Shown piece after piece: positions 1-11,181 of a DNA stretch of 64,000 bases. Made by a program: the position numbers and the translations under genes. Origin of the DNA: Toxoplasma gondii ME49 (lineage: Eukaryota; Apicomplexa; Conoidasida; Eucoccidiorida; Sarcocystidae). The stretch spans positions 4,863,137 through 4,927,136 of the forward strand of contig NC_031477.1 in assembly GCF_000006565.2 (NCBI RefSeq), written 5' to 3'. Below the pieces are notes generated by a model. It was given only the letters and a program-made list of their open reading frames with translations. It had not been told where the DNA came from and ran no database searches. Positions within the stretch are counted from its first letter, which is position 1. Every line of letters starts with the position of its first letter.

Positions 1-715
1 CTCTCTTATTGCCAACGCAGGCCGAGTGGTGTTTCCTCGCCGCCCTCATTCGCGCCGAGCTCGCGACCGTATCCCTTCTCCGCCGCGCGCCAACAGCCGG
101 GAGAGACAGGCAGGTAAAGCAAGGAGACAGAGAGGAGACAGCTGAGCAGGGCAACGCGCTCAGCGGTGCGCTGCGGAGCACAGGGCGTGCATGCGAATCT
201 GCAGAGGAAAAGAGAGGAAGCAGAGCGGCGACACAACACGTGGAAAAGAAAGACGACGAAGAAGAGTTGTTGCGTCTGGCCCTACGAGCTTCCTCCGTCC
301 ATGGACTAGCCGCCGGTGAGCACGAGAGGGGAGAGGCACGCGCCAGGCCACGGGAGAGACAAGGTGTCCGGGTCCTCGAAGCATACGTGGAAACACCGAA
401 AGAACCGAAAGAAACCGCCCATGAGACGGGGAGGAGAAGAGCAGATATTGGTGAGGACTTCGAAATTGAATGGCGAAAACGTTTGACTTTATATGTGTGT
501 CAAAGTCGTCGTTCTGACCTTGTTTCCGTGTGCAAGCAGCGGCGTCTCCGAGTCTCCCTTTCCATCCGCTGACAGTCGCCCTGGAGCGCCTTCTTCTGTA
601 CGTATTGGACCAAGTTTACCGTTTCGACTCAGCTCCGTCGAGTCGCCGTCTCCCCCGCCTTTCGCTCGCGCCCTTCTCTGCGCCCCTCGCTCCCTTTCTT
701 CCTGCCCCGCTCCCA
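1..715. other. Upstream region of the first plus-strand gene
   Basis: This stretch is GC-rich and purine-rich on the plus strand, with pyrimidine-rich sequence from about 540 onward. The frame of the following gene is open back to about 530 but has no ATG before 716. Several short overlapping ORFs exist on both strands; none has recognisable protein character. It probably holds 5' UTR and promoter, but I see no defined element. Confidence 0.4.
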
Positions 716-2887
716 ATGAAAAGTCGTTCTTCCGGTTCCTGTTCGTCCCAAGTCTCTCGCGATTCAGATCGAGGAACTCCGCAGTCCGTGCCGTCTCCTC
801 GGCCTGAGCGTTCCGGCTCTTCCTCTCTCCCTCCAGGAGGGCCTCCGTCCCTCGTTCCCTCTCGCCCTGAGGTGCCTGTCTCGCACTTTGCCTTCCCTGC
901 TCGTGTCTCGTCTGCGGGGTCTTCGTCGCTGGGCTCTGCCGACCAGCGCTCCTCCGTGGGGCGTCTGGGGACGCACGCGGTTTTTTCTGGTCCGGCGCCG
1001 GTCGGCGCGAAGCGCAGAGGCGCGGGAGAGACTGCGGCGGAGACTCTCGGGGTGCCCGAACCCTGTGAAGCCCAACGGTCCCGTGCCGGGCCGACCACTC
1101 TGGTCTTCAAGAACTCAGCGGGGGCAATCGCGTTTCTGAGGGCGCGAAGCATGGCGAACAGCGACGGATTGAATGACACGAAACAGGTCACAGAGGGCTC
1201 CCGAGACGCCGAAGCCAGGCGTTTTTCTTCTGTTCCTTCAGACAGTTGTGGACGTGCTAGGACAGCCGAAACGAAGGAGAAAAGGAGGCCCACTCTCCCT
1301 CCCATTGAGATTCGGAATGAGCTGCTTCCGGGTCCCCGCAGCGTCGACCGGGTCTCCCTAGAGACTCAGCAAGACGTCCAGCAGGGGCGTGGGGGCCCCC
1401 CTTCCCTTCCACTAGAAGGCGAGGAGTTACACTGTCTGGGTCGCGGCGTCTCTGCAGCCTCAGCTGCGGGTGCTCTGCAGCAGCTGCACGCGCTTGCCCC
1501 CCAGTCCAGGCTCCTTCCATCAGTCCAAGAGCTAAAGAACCAGCGAATAACGGAGACTCCAGCACCTCGAATTTCGGTCTTGAAGACTCCTACGCCTACT
1601 CGAACGCCAACGTTACCTGTTGCAGAAGGTAAGCAGCAGGACGAAAGGGTGACTCCCGCAGGGCCACCAGCTGGGATATGTCTCCAGGGATTCTCAGATA
1701 GGCGCCAAACCGGGACTACGGCATCTCCGCCTACCACAGAAGGCTTCTCCTTCCCTGTTCCCGGACAGACGACCCAAGAGGTGGAAGGCCCGATGTGGCT
1801 TTCCTCCGATGGCTGCACTAACATTTTTCCTTGGGGTGGCTGCCTTTCTGTGGCGTGTGCTGGAGTAAGCGCACCAGCACAGAGAGACCTTCAGGCCTCA
1901 TGGGCCCCAGAAGGCCAGCCAGAACGTGTGCCCGGACCGGAGACAGAAGCAGAGGGCAGGTTGCCTGGAGACAAAGCATCCTGTCCTCCCAACGGGCCAG
2001 CTGTCAGCGAGTCTGTCTTTCTGAAGAGAAGCCTTCACATGCGGGAATGTTCAGGGACTGGCCCCTATGGGGACTCCACCCCTGTCTGGGTTGCGCAGCC
2101 GCTGCGCCCGATGCGTCTGTTGCCTTCTCACCCTCCAGTCCCTCTTCCGGTCGCTCGAGAGAGCTCGGAGCCAAAAGGAGACACTCGGGGCTCCCACAGT
2201 GGAGGGTCGAGGTTCGAGGATGTAGCGCGGAATTCTGATGGTAAGGACTCAACCGAGAACAAGTTCCACGCTCGCGAATCTTTCCTCTCTGGATCCAGCC
2301 GTTCCCTGAATCCAGTGCATCTGCAAGGAGTGCCGGCTTCTCTGGCTCCAACAGGCGCGCCGCAAGTCGCGGGCGTGTCGCTGAGACCTTTGTCTTCAGC
2401 TGTTCTTCAGCCACTTCCCTTGTCTGTTTTTCCGCAGCATGATAAGCACGGAAGACGGCTCGTGGAGTCATTGCAAAAAGACGGTCAAAGAAGAGGACTC
2501 TCAGAAACCAGAGAGTTCCCGGGGCCTCAGAAATTAGATGAGTTTTTAAGAGACAGCACAGAAAGCGCTTCTGGCGCGACTCTTAGTTTGGCTGCAAACG
2601 GCGAGAGAGACGCTGTTAACGCGACATCCCATCAGCAGGCACGGGACTGTCTCGGTACGCACATGACGTTAGGACAAGTACCGCATAAGGTAGAGCAGCT
2701 TGATTTCTTTAGAAGAGGAGAGTTCGTTGTAGACAAGGAAGAAGCACGCAGTGGAGAGATAAGGAAACTGGGGCAGTTTGGATGCGTGCAGAACGCAGGA
2801 GGGAAAGAACGGACAGACACAAGCTCCAGTCGAGAAAGCGAAGGCGCCGACCCCATTTTCGCTGTGGACAACCTCCTTTCGGGGTGA
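716..2887 (+). CDS. Hypothetical low-complexity protein, 723 residues
   Basis: I do not recognise this protein. An uninterrupted frame runs from ATG 716 to TGA 2887. The frame is open further upstream to about 530 but has no ATG there, so 716 is the first plausible start. The product is rich in Ser, Pro, Gly, Arg and Glu, with no signal peptide, no clear transmembrane segment and no catalytic motif. Long disordered proteins of this kind are common in coccidian parasites. A donor-like sequence (GTAAGC at about 1630) sits inside the frame, so an internal intron is possible, but I could not find a convincing partner acceptor. The last 100 residues are more charged and could form helix. Coding status rests on ORF length in GC-rich DNA plus composition, so confidence is moderate. 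Whether further exons lie upstream is unknown. Confidence 0.5.
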   Translation: MKSRSSGSCSSQVSRDSDRGTPQSVPSPRPERSGSSSLPPGGPPSLVPSRPEVPVSHFAFPARVSSAGSSSLGSADQRSSVGRLGTHAVFSGPAPVGAKRRGAGETAAETLGVPEPCEAQRSRAGPTTLVFKNSAGAIAFLRARSMANSDGLNDTKQVTEGSRDAEARRFSSVPSDSCGRARTAETKEKRRPTLPPIEIRNELLPGPRSVDRVSLETQQDVQQGRGGPPSLPLEGEELHCLGRGVSAASAAGALQQLHALAPQSRLLPSVQELKNQRITETPAPRISVLKTPTPTRTPTLPVAEGKQQDERVTPAGPPAGICLQGFSDRRQTGTTASPPTTEGFSFPVPGQTTQEVEGPMWLSSDGCTNIFPWGGCLSVACAGVSAPAQRDLQASWAPEGQPERVPGPETEAEGRLPGDKASCPPNGPAVSESVFLKRSLHMRECSGTGPYGDSTPVWVAQPLRPMRLLPSHPPVPLPVARESSEPKGDTRGSHSGGSRFEDVARNSDGKDSTENKFHARESFLSGSSRSLNPVHLQGVPASLAPTGAPQVAGVSLRPLSSAVLQPLPLSVFPQHDKHGRRLVESLQKDGQRRGLSETREFPGPQKLDEFLRDSTESASGATLSLAANGERDAVNATSHQQARDCLGTHMTLGQVPHKVEQLDFFRRGEFVVDKEEARSGEIRKLGQFGCVQNAGGKERTDTSSSRESEGADPIFAVDNLLSG

Positions 2888-4725
2888 TTTTTTTGCGCGC
2901 GATCAGTCTGTCGTGTTCAACCTTTAGATTCAGTTCTCGCGACTTTTTTGTTGTTGGCCATTCGAGTGCCCCCGGTGGAATGCGTGTAATATCCCATTTT
3001 ATTGGGAAGCATGAAAGTTCTAGAGCACTGCATGTGTAGTCTCAACGGGATTCAGGTTGTGTCATTCGTGTATCAGTGGCGGAAAAAAGACAACCGCTTG
3101 GAAACAAATGCAAGCCAGCTGCAGATGATGAACACGCAGTTGTTTCATAGAATGTCGGACAGCATTTAAGTAAACATGGTCAAAGGTGCGGTTCTTCTGT
3201 GCCTGGAGGAGGAAACGGGAAAAACATCTTTGAAAAAATCTGATACTCGCGTACAGGCTCGCTCTTCACTTTCCGTTTACTGTAGCCACTGGTATTGTCC
3301 CTCAACTATCGGGTCTCGGGAAAATGTTGTGCCTTAGGGACCAACACAGAAGCGCAGGTAGAGCCTTCAATACCAGTGAAACAAAGTAGACTCGCTACAC
3401 GTGAAATCTGCTCTTGGTGCCGTTGCCGTTTCAACCTGTTCATAGGGATCTGTTTGGTTGGCGAGAATGCCAAGTGGATCAGGATGGGCGGCACGGTGTC
3501 ATGTTTTGTTGGCTCGCGCAAATGAAGCCGCATCTCATAGTGCCTGCAGGCTAGACCTAGTCAAGGAATGTATCAATGTCACGATCATCGTGTCCCCCAC
3601 TGGACCGCTTAAGACGGCCAAAAGTGTCGGATTTCAATATTTCACCGGCATGCATATTTGCTTTTCACAATAATTTTCGTGTGGCGAAACAACGTCCCAT
3701 GCATTTTCGCTTCCATGTGCGAGACTGAAGCTTAAACTACGGGACCTGAAGGGCCACGCCGCGGCGCAACCACATTGATTCGACCGCTGTGCAAAGTTCG
3801 TCTCCCCGGAATATTGCCAGGGGAAAATGTTATCAGGCTCTATCACGGCAGAGATTCTCCGTTGCTGATTCCTTCACCTACCCTTTCACGCAGGTGGAAG
3901 CCGAATGTGAGGCAATGACTAGAACGGAAAGTATGACTCCAATTATAAAGTACAGACAACCAAGTTGTCTATGACTGCTGTACACCACCCCATTGGACTG
4001 TTTTTGTCTATTCAAAACATAGTTCACCACTTGATATGGCACGAGGTGGTCGCACCATGAAACACCAGCATCTTTCGATGACCAGGGTGGCAGAGTGTGG
4101 ATTTGTTCGATTCGCTTTCCTTAACGCCGTTAGTCTCGCCGCCGAGCCTATGACCATTCGGTAGTCTCCAGCTTGATAATGAACGTACAATGCATGGACA
4201 GCTATATTGTGCAACAAACCGTATTCTTAGTCTAGCGGGGAACCGCGCAAAAAGAGGATCGCACCGCCTTGCCGCGCACAATGTAGTATGCGAGGCAATT
4301 CGAGCCACCATGGACTTTGAGTCCCAGTGTTTGCATGACTATGCTCTCAAGACAGAATGAGGAAATGCAGTCATCCTCTTTACGGGGCGGGCGGGGGGAG
4401 GGCGTGCGCGAAATTCAGTCTCATGTCCCTCGACAGTCGGTGGGGAGATCTGTGGGAGAAGGAGCCCCGTTCGTGAGTTTGCTTCCATCGAAGCGGGGCT
4501 TGATAGATAACAGCCCCCAGCCCCAATTGGCTTAGCTGGTAGCAATCATGGCCCATGGACAAATACACAGTTTTATTTTTTTTCATCCGTTTTTGACAAA
4601 AGTCTTATCAATCAAGACACAGTTCAGCCAACTCTCGTGCCTCTAATACAAACGCATACGAGGTTCATGGAAGCACAAGGAGACGCTGTCGCAGCTGCAT
4701 AAGGACTGTGTTGATCGAATCCAGA
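2888..4725. other. Intergenic, no gene seen
   Basis: The stretch holds only short ORFs on both strands, with composition closer to balanced GC than the flanking genes. The last about 60 bases before the first SRS start resemble the bases before the second SRS start (shared gctgcataag block followed by a related gatcga block). The duplication that made the SRS pair therefore included some 5' flank. No other element is visible. Confidence 0.5.
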
Positions 4726-5769
4726 ATGAGAATCCTATCGGGAGCTTTGTTGGCTCTCGGAGCCAGCATCAGTCTCGCTTTCTCATGGGCACTCACAATA
4801 GCAGCGGCGAAGAGTCCGCTGCCCAGCTCAACCGTAAAAGAGTGTACAGGTACCGCTGGAATCGAACTAAACTTTCCAACAGATGGCACGACCGCCCAGT
4901 TCAAGTGCAGTTCCAAATTCAAAAAGTTAGTTCCTTCCGATACCAAATATGTATACGAAGAGCCCGTAGTTCCCACAGTCGACCGCGCGGCTCTACACAG
5001 AAGTGAGGTTGGCGCAACGGAGGAAGACCCTCCGGGTCATACGAAAAAGCTTCTCACCAGCTTGTATGAACGCGCTACCCTGACGGGCAGCTCTGAAGAA
5101 GATAATATTTACACGCTTCAAATTCCCAAAGAGTCCCGTGTTACCGAAAAGGTCTTGAAGGTTTTCTGCAAGGACGACGCAAATGATGAGATAAGGGAGT
5201 TGCAGGGCTACTGTCCTGTTACGATTACAGTTCCCAAAAATACCGACGACGACGTCGAGAACGATGATTCTTCCGATACCGAACAGCTTCCAGACGACGT
5301 CGTTACCTGTACAGCACGTAGTCGGAACCCGAAAGTCACTGTTTCCAAAGATAACCAAAGGGTTCAACTCATCTGCGGTCCCAAAGACACGTCATCATTG
5401 AAACCAGACGGTGCCCTCCATGTTTTTGACAACAAGAATGGTAAGTGTAATGAACAAGCTACCCTCTCCGAACTGGTTCCCGGGGCAACGCGCTCCGATA
5501 AAGACTCTGGAAATGGGGCATACACAGTGACCTTCCCCAAGCTACCCTCTGAAAAACAAGCTCTCTGCTACTCGTGTAGCGCATCGGGCCATCCGGGCCT
5601 CCTGCGCACTGAGCCATGCCAGATCCATATTGAAGTTTCTGCAGCGACTACCGCCACCACAACGATGCCCACGACTTCAGATGCCGTTACGCGCGTGCAA
5701 GCAGCACTTGGCCAAACCACAGCTGGCGTCCTTTTCGCTAGCATTGTGGGCGTTGCATGTCTGGCGTAG
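4726..5769 (+). CDS. SRS-family GPI-anchored surface antigen (copy 1)
   Basis: This single-exon gene encodes 347 residues. Residues 1-28 form a signal peptide (MRIL start, then an Ala/Leu/Ser-rich core). Two SRS (SAG1-related) domains follow. Domain 1, about residues 35-172, has four cysteines (40, 61, 148, 163). Domain 2, about 192-305, has six (195, 217, 241, 281, 284, 298), the full complement of the family. An acidic linker (173-191) joins them. The C-terminus has a Thr/Ala-rich stretch and a hydrophobic tail (331-347), as expected for a GPI anchor signal. SRS proteins coat the parasite surface and act in host-cell attachment and immune recognition; that role is family knowledge, not visible here. 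ATG 4726 is chosen because the upstream in-frame GTG at 4708 is not a eukaryotic start. A second copy lies 3 kb downstream. I cannot assign the SRS number. Confidence 0.93.
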   Translation: MRILSGALLALGASISLAFSWALTIAAAKSPLPSSTVKECTGTAGIELNFPTDGTTAQFKCSSKFKKLVPSDTKYVYEEPVVPTVDRAALHRSEVGATEEDPPGHTKKLLTSLYERATLTGSSEEDNIYTLQIPKESRVTEKVLKVFCKDDANDEIRELQGYCPVTITVPKNTDDDVENDDSSDTEQLPDDVVTCTARSRNPKVTVSKDNQRVQLICGPKDTSSLKPDGALHVFDNKNGKCNEQATLSELVPGATRSDKDSGNGAYTVTFPKLPSEKQALCYSCSASGHPGLLRTEPCQIHIEVSAATTATTTMPTTSDAVTRVQAALGQTTAGVLFASIVGVACLA

Positions 5770-5891
5770 AGGGATGGGAGGGGTGGGGAAGTGAATGCCA
5801 CAAGGATGCTCCGGGATACGTGACTGTTTTATATGTATGTGAGGTTGTTCGTCCTTCCACTTCCAGAACGATGTTGTCCGGTTCCCTCTTC
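5521..5891 (+). repeat. Near-identical 3' tract, copy 1 (SRS pair)
   Basis: Bases 5521-5878 match 8596-8953 at every position (358 bp). With one mismatch (C at 5879, G at 8954) the match extends to 5891/8966. The tract covers the last third of SRS domain 2, the GPI signal, the stop codon and about 120 bp of 3' flank. Sequence on both sides is still alignable but clearly diverged. This is the pattern expected from gene conversion rather than from a uniform recent duplication. Confidence 0.9.
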
Positions 5892-7794
5892 TTGAAATTT
5901 CTCTGGTACATTCTAGTCGACGACCTCCTGGGTAACTTGGCAGTAAATCCCGTCGTCGATGCCAATCCATTTGGATCTTTCCGTTCATGTAAGAGATTGC
6001 AGATTGACCAAAAGGCCCGGAGGCGAGAGTCAGCAGCAGATCCGCATCCATTTGAGTGCCGTGCACACTTCCTTCCTCTGTATTGATGCCACAGGGAAGC
6101 ACTGTATCAGACCATATCACCGCAACAATTTAGACACAGTAGGAATCCGAATGTGTGTATGGATACACCAAAAGGCCTACCCGGAGGGTCGTTTCCTCTG
6201 TTTTACTCAACACGTTCCAGCGAACAATCCGCGGCATCTGTTTTTTGTAACATGAGCCGACCCTAGGACGCGTTAGTAGCTTCTGGAGAGTACATCACTG
6301 CCATAGCACCGAACAAGGAGGGAAAGAGAAACAAAGAGACATTTGTGTCTTGACTGCGAAGTCCGTGAGTGAGCCGTAGAGATGATTGTGCTGACTGAAT
6401 TGCCCGTCTACCCTTGGGACTTTCCGGCGCCACCAGTGCTTAGCACAAGTCGGAACTCAACACAGAGTCTTGCCGTCGCCCCCGCCTTCCTTGCACTCCA
6501 GAACTTTGGGATGGGCATTTGAAATGTAAGAATGCCAAGATACGCCACACAATAAATGCCGATGAGGCAACTTCGTGCGCTCTGGTTTCAAGACACTGGC
6601 ACGCGTTCAAGCAGCGAGGCAAGGAGCTGGGTGGCACTGTGCGGTTTACCTGTATCCGCTGTCCGTAGCAGCTGTATCCCAGTTTGCTCTTGGCGCCGCT
6701 TTGACAGCAGTCTACATCGACATCAACGTTGCATGGCGGCATGCTGTTGAACGGTTTGGCTGGTGTCGGCAAATACAGTTTCCCTCTGGCTAACCCACAT
6801 GTTGTTAGCTAGGCGTTAAGAGAACGAGAACTAAAAGCCAACGATTTCACTACAAAAGGTGCTTGCCTGCATTTTCCGAACGCATGTGAGCTCTGGTGGT
6901 ATTCCGAAGCATTCAGGCCACAACATTAGACAGGCAACGAAATTGATGGCTTCATCGTAGATAGAGGAAAACTCTCTATTATTGTTTCTTTCGTCTTCCT
7001 GTCGAAACACTCAAATTCAGCCACGGCGTGGCGAAGCAAAATCGAATGCAGGACAAGGACTGAAAGAACCATCGTCGCTCGTGAAGCGGTAAACGCTATC
7101 AGTTGTGCCAGGACAAAAACGATCAGTGGCTAGAGTGACATACCGGATTTGTTTGACTAGCCTACCCTAAAGTCGTTGACTAAGGTACCGAGCATATTAC
7201 CGTCCGGTATTCGCGAGTTCGATAGCGACCATACAACACACGGAGAAGCAGGTAGTAGAAAAACCGTTTCTTACCCAAGGTACGAGCGGCGCAGCTAAAG
7301 GGCACGCGCCCCCGTACCCCCTGGCATGCGACATGAGGTGCACGTAGAGGACTGAGTTTCCGTGTCTGTGTGACTGCTTTTTCATGTTAGACTAAAGCAG
7401 AAGAGTCTTTTTCTACATGACCATTACAAGGGTAAAATTATATCTCGTGTTCGGGACAGTAGTTGTCTGGGGGCTGTGACGATGTAGGGGCTTGAGTTCG
7501 TGTACTTGCATCGAAGCAGGGATTTCCGGAAGACACCCCCAGGCCCAGCGGGCGGGTTGTAGAATTCAGCACCTCGAGACATACACAAACACCCGTCATG
7601 TTCTGGCACTTTTCCCCGGGAAAACTTCGTGACCAAAGGACCGACAGAAGAGCTTGTTTTCCTTTCGCAGCTTCTCCACAGAAGACACAGCACAAGGACG
7701 ACATCGTTCAACCAGGCTTCATTAAACCGCTGATGTTTTTGGAAACACAGAGGCACAGCGCTGCTGCATAAGTCGTGTATCGATCGAGGACACA
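5770..7794. other. Spacer between the two SRS genes
   Basis: The first about 120 bp are the identical 3' flank shared with the second SRS gene. Sequence beyond that resembles the region after 8966 only loosely. The rest holds short ORFs with no protein character. The last bases before 7795 resemble the 5' flank of the first SRS gene. The spacer presumably holds the terminator of copy 1 and the promoter of copy 2, but no motif can be named. Confidence 0.5.
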
Positions 7795-8844
7795 ATGGGA
7801 ATTCTATCGAGAGCTTTGTGGGCTCTTGGGGCTAGTATCAGTCTCTCTTTTTCATGGGAACTAACAATTGCAGCGTCGGAGAATCCGAATCCTCAGTCGG
7901 GCGTGCCAACGTGTGACAGCAATAGAAACGGCATAACAGTTGATTTTCCAGAAGACGGAATGAAATTCCAGTTCAAGTGCGGTCCCGCCTTCAAAACATT
8001 GGTCCCGGCTGAACTTGAAAATGTATACGAGGTGCAGGCAGTCACCTCAGCTCGTATCTCTTGGTTAATCGTAGGTGCTGGTGAAGAAGTGGACCTTGAG
8101 ACACAGGGTCACACCAAAAAGCGTCTGAGTGAATTGTATGCTGAGGCTACCCTGACGGAGGCAGGGGAGTCGGATAACAAGGTCTACACTCTCCAGATCC
8201 CCGACACCAGCCGCATTCAGGAAAAGAAAACCCTAAGGTATTTTTGCAAAAAAGCTGAAGAGCAAGAGAGGAATGCAGTGGAGAATTATTGCCTTGTCAC
8301 CATTAATGTCCCGCCTAAGAATTCTGGGGGCGAAGGCAGCGATCGTCCCGAAGAAGAACAAGAAACCGAGAACGTCGTTACGTGTACAGCACGCAGTGGG
8401 AACCCTAAAGTTACTGTTTCCAAGGAGAACCAAACTGTTCAGCTCATCTGCGATCCCCGAGACACGTCCACGCTGAACCCCCAGAACCTCATCGAGGTTT
8501 TTGACAACAAGGATGGAACCTGCGCCCAGATAGCTGCTCTCTCAGAACTGGTTCCCGAGGCAACGCGTTCCGATAAAGACCCTGATAATGGAGCGTACAC
8601 AGTGACCTTCCCCAAGCTACCCTCTGAAAAACAAGCTCTCTGCTACTCGTGTAGCGCATCGGGCCATCCGGGCCTCCTGCGCACTGAGCCATGCCAGATC
8701 CATATTGAAGTTTCTGCAGCGACTACCGCCACCACAACGATGCCCACGACTTCAGATGCCGTTACGCGCGTGCAAGCAGCACTTGGCCAAACCACAGCTG
8801 GCGTCCTTTTCGCTAGCATTGTGGGCGTTGCATGTCTGGCGTAG
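7795..8844 (+). CDS. SRS-family GPI-anchored surface antigen (copy 2)
   Basis: This single-exon gene encodes 349 residues from ATG 7795. The layout matches copy 1: signal peptide 1-28, SRS domain 1 with four cysteines (40, 62, 151, 166), an acidic linker, SRS domain 2 with six cysteines (197, 219, 243, 283, 286, 300), a Thr/Ala-rich stalk and a hydrophobic GPI tail. Domain 1 has diverged strongly from copy 1 (for example residues 82-105 are unrelated) while cysteine spacing is kept. Domain 2 is close, and from about residue 268 to the end the two proteins are identical. Diversity is therefore concentrated in the membrane-distal N-terminal domain. The family role is surface coat antigen and adhesin. 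Adjacent tandem placement is typical of SRS clusters. Confidence 0.93.
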   Translation: MGILSRALWALGASISLSFSWELTIAASENPNPQSGVPTCDSNRNGITVDFPEDGMKFQFKCGPAFKTLVPAELENVYEVQAVTSARISWLIVGAGEEVDLETQGHTKKRLSELYAEATLTEAGESDNKVYTLQIPDTSRIQEKKTLRYFCKKAEEQERNAVENYCLVTINVPPKNSGGEGSDRPEEEQETENVVTCTARSGNPKVTVSKENQTVQLICDPRDTSTLNPQNLIEVFDNKDGTCAQIAALSELVPEATRSDKDPDNGAYTVTFPKLPSEKQALCYSCSASGHPGLLRTEPCQIHIEVSAATTATTTMPTTSDAVTRVQAALGQTTAGVLFASIVGVACLA

Positions 8845-8966
8845 AGGGATGGGAGGGGTGGGGAAGTGAATGCCACAAGGATGCTCCGGGATACGTGACT
8901 GTTTTATATGTATGTGAGGTTGTTCGTCCTTCCACTTCCAGAACGATGTTGTCGGGTTCCCTCTTC
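8596..8966 (+). repeat. Near-identical 3' tract, copy 2 (SRS pair)
   Basis: This is the partner of 5521-5891, offset by exactly 3075 bases, with 358 identical bases from 8596 and a single mismatch at 8954 before similarity breaks after 8966. Synonymous positions and non-coding flank are as conserved as codon positions 1 and 2, so protein-level selection cannot explain the identity. Confidence 0.9.
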
Positions 8967-11181
8967 CTCGTAAGTCTCTTTGGTCTGTTCCGCACTACGA
9001 CCTGTTGAGTAACAGACAATATTCCGACGACGACAGAAATTCGCATGTATTTTCCCTTCCATGTAAGACGTTGAAACATGAATGACCGGTACCTCGTCTG
9101 TGCTGTGGCCACATTCCCTCACCTCTGCCACCCGTGTTTTGTTTAGCGGCCCTCTCTTGGAAACTCTTTACAGAAGTGAACGGGTGACGACAGCCCCAAA
9201 ACGTTTTGCTTTGCGCATCACGATTGTCCGTTATTCGCTGTTTATGAGCCATTCTTTGTTGCTTTGAGCATTTGAGTATATGACAACCGAGGCAGATGAC
9301 TTTTCAATTGAAAGCACGAGATAAAGACGGAAGCATGAACAAGCCAAATACTGCACTAGCAAGACACTGTTCAGCATCCACCAACAGCCTGTGTGGTTGT
9401 GTGAACTATTGCGCAGGAAACTAATTTCATCAGGCGACTTGTCACTGGACCTCAATCGGCCTACAGAGACTGGTTCGTCCAGCTACACTGCCTTGTGTCT
9501 TGAGGGGGTCGGACAATGCAGTCCACATGTTGAGTATGATATGTGCCAGTGAAATAGTCACGCAAACCATGCAAAAAATTGTATAGCTACGCCCGCCCGG
9601 GACGTCCGTATTAGAGACGACGAACTATGAAATGCCCCTCTAAGAGAAATGTTATATCACTCAGATGCGTACGCTTGAGTGCCCTAATACTACCTAGGAG
9701 ACCTTCGATTTAAATAGCCGTTTCGATAGGTTCACCTTTTTTGGGGGCCCGTCGCAGGCGGACATCTTCATTCATGGCGTCCCGAATCGCGCGCTGACCA
9801 AGTAATTCTATCTATATGAGTTCCCTTAACCGAAAACGCGAGTCGCAATGCACCACAGCAACATTTGACAAGAGTGAAAGCATTCAAGTGCACAAACACC
9901 GCTTTCGGTGTCTGAAGCATAAAAACAAGCTCCCTCATGTTACCCCGGGTCCACACAGGATAACCGGTGACTGCCCCCCCACTCTCACCGTATTGGCCAC
10001 GCTGTAAAGACCCGTCAGGAACCGAAAAATACATAATGAACTCTTGCAGCACATTAAGAAAAAAGGGGCGACAAATACATTTGCCGCATCCGGAAGCAGA
10101 ACATCGAAGACAGTGAGCAACTAATACGGCGCCTCCAGTTCAACCGCCCCTCCGAAGGCCGGTGGCGCCCACATTAAACCGTAAAGGCATACTGATAGTG
10201 TATTCCCCCATGGCCGCCACAACCGCTGCGTCGTGAAAGTCTCTTACCGTTTGAGCCATTCACAGAGAACTCGTAAAAAACACGACAATGGCGAATTGTC
10301 GTCTTCCCTTATGAGCATTCGGTTTCTCTAGTGAAACAGATGCCGACGTCGCGAACCATTCGTCTGCACTTCGCAGACGGGAACATTCTCCCTACTTCTC
10401 GACGGTGGAAAACATTATCCATCTCCAAACACAGCACGCAGGTGGCACACGCTCCCCGCTTACCACACAAGTCTCACGGTACCCCTGTGGCAAAAATAAA
10501 ACCACCGTTTAGTTATCTCAGTAAGCATGCACGCGCATGCAGACGCGCTACTCTACCGGGTACTCCTTGCTTCACAAATAGGAAAAACGGTGTCGTCATC
10601 CCAGCAGTGACGCGCATACACAAGCGTTTAAACAAACCCGCATACCCAGACAGGTGTGTATATACGGATGCACGTCCCCATGCGTGATTGACTTTGCCTC
10701 GCCTACTTATACCGTTAAAAACACTCCAAGACTCTCCGTGTTCACGCTGCTAGGTCACGGTCATCGGAACAGGTAACATATATACACGTTTCCGACGAGC
10801 TGGAAGGCGTGGATCGCATACAGGAAGCGAAAACTGTGGATGGCCTGCGCCCGTGTAAAACTGCGTCCTTCCACGTAAACGTTCCAATACACGCACATTA
10901 ACCTCTATGAATCCACCCAAAATCCCTGCCAGCCAATCGTTCTGCAAATTCCTGAAACTCATACAATACGGTACACATAAACGCATATAGGAATGCAGCC
11001 CATGTTTAAGAAAACGTTCCCACAAGCCACGTACACCACCCATAGTTCGCTGCTGTGACATGCAAATGTAATAAGACTTGTGCAAGTATGCACTTCCACC
11101 TAAGAGGATTCGCCGAACACAAACGACAGATAATGTTGACACAATTCCAATCTTTCTTCCCGAGCCAGCGTAGTATGCTCT
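8967..11181. other. Intergenic between SRS pair and methyltransferase gene
   Basis: Only short ORFs are present, without domains or signal peptides. The first about 100 bp are a diverged continuation of the SRS 3' flank. The right end is the 3' side of the minus-strand methyltransferase gene, and so a convergent tail-to-tail region. I see no RNA gene or repeat. Confidence 0.5.

Noticed and set aside
530..715. Upstream extension of the first low-complexity frame
   Set aside because: The frame is open here but contains no ATG; a GTG start is not credible in this organism.
616..1305. 229-codon minus-strand frame opposite the first gene
   Set aside because: Arg/Gly/Glu-rich mirror of a GC-rich serine/proline coding strand, with no independent protein character.
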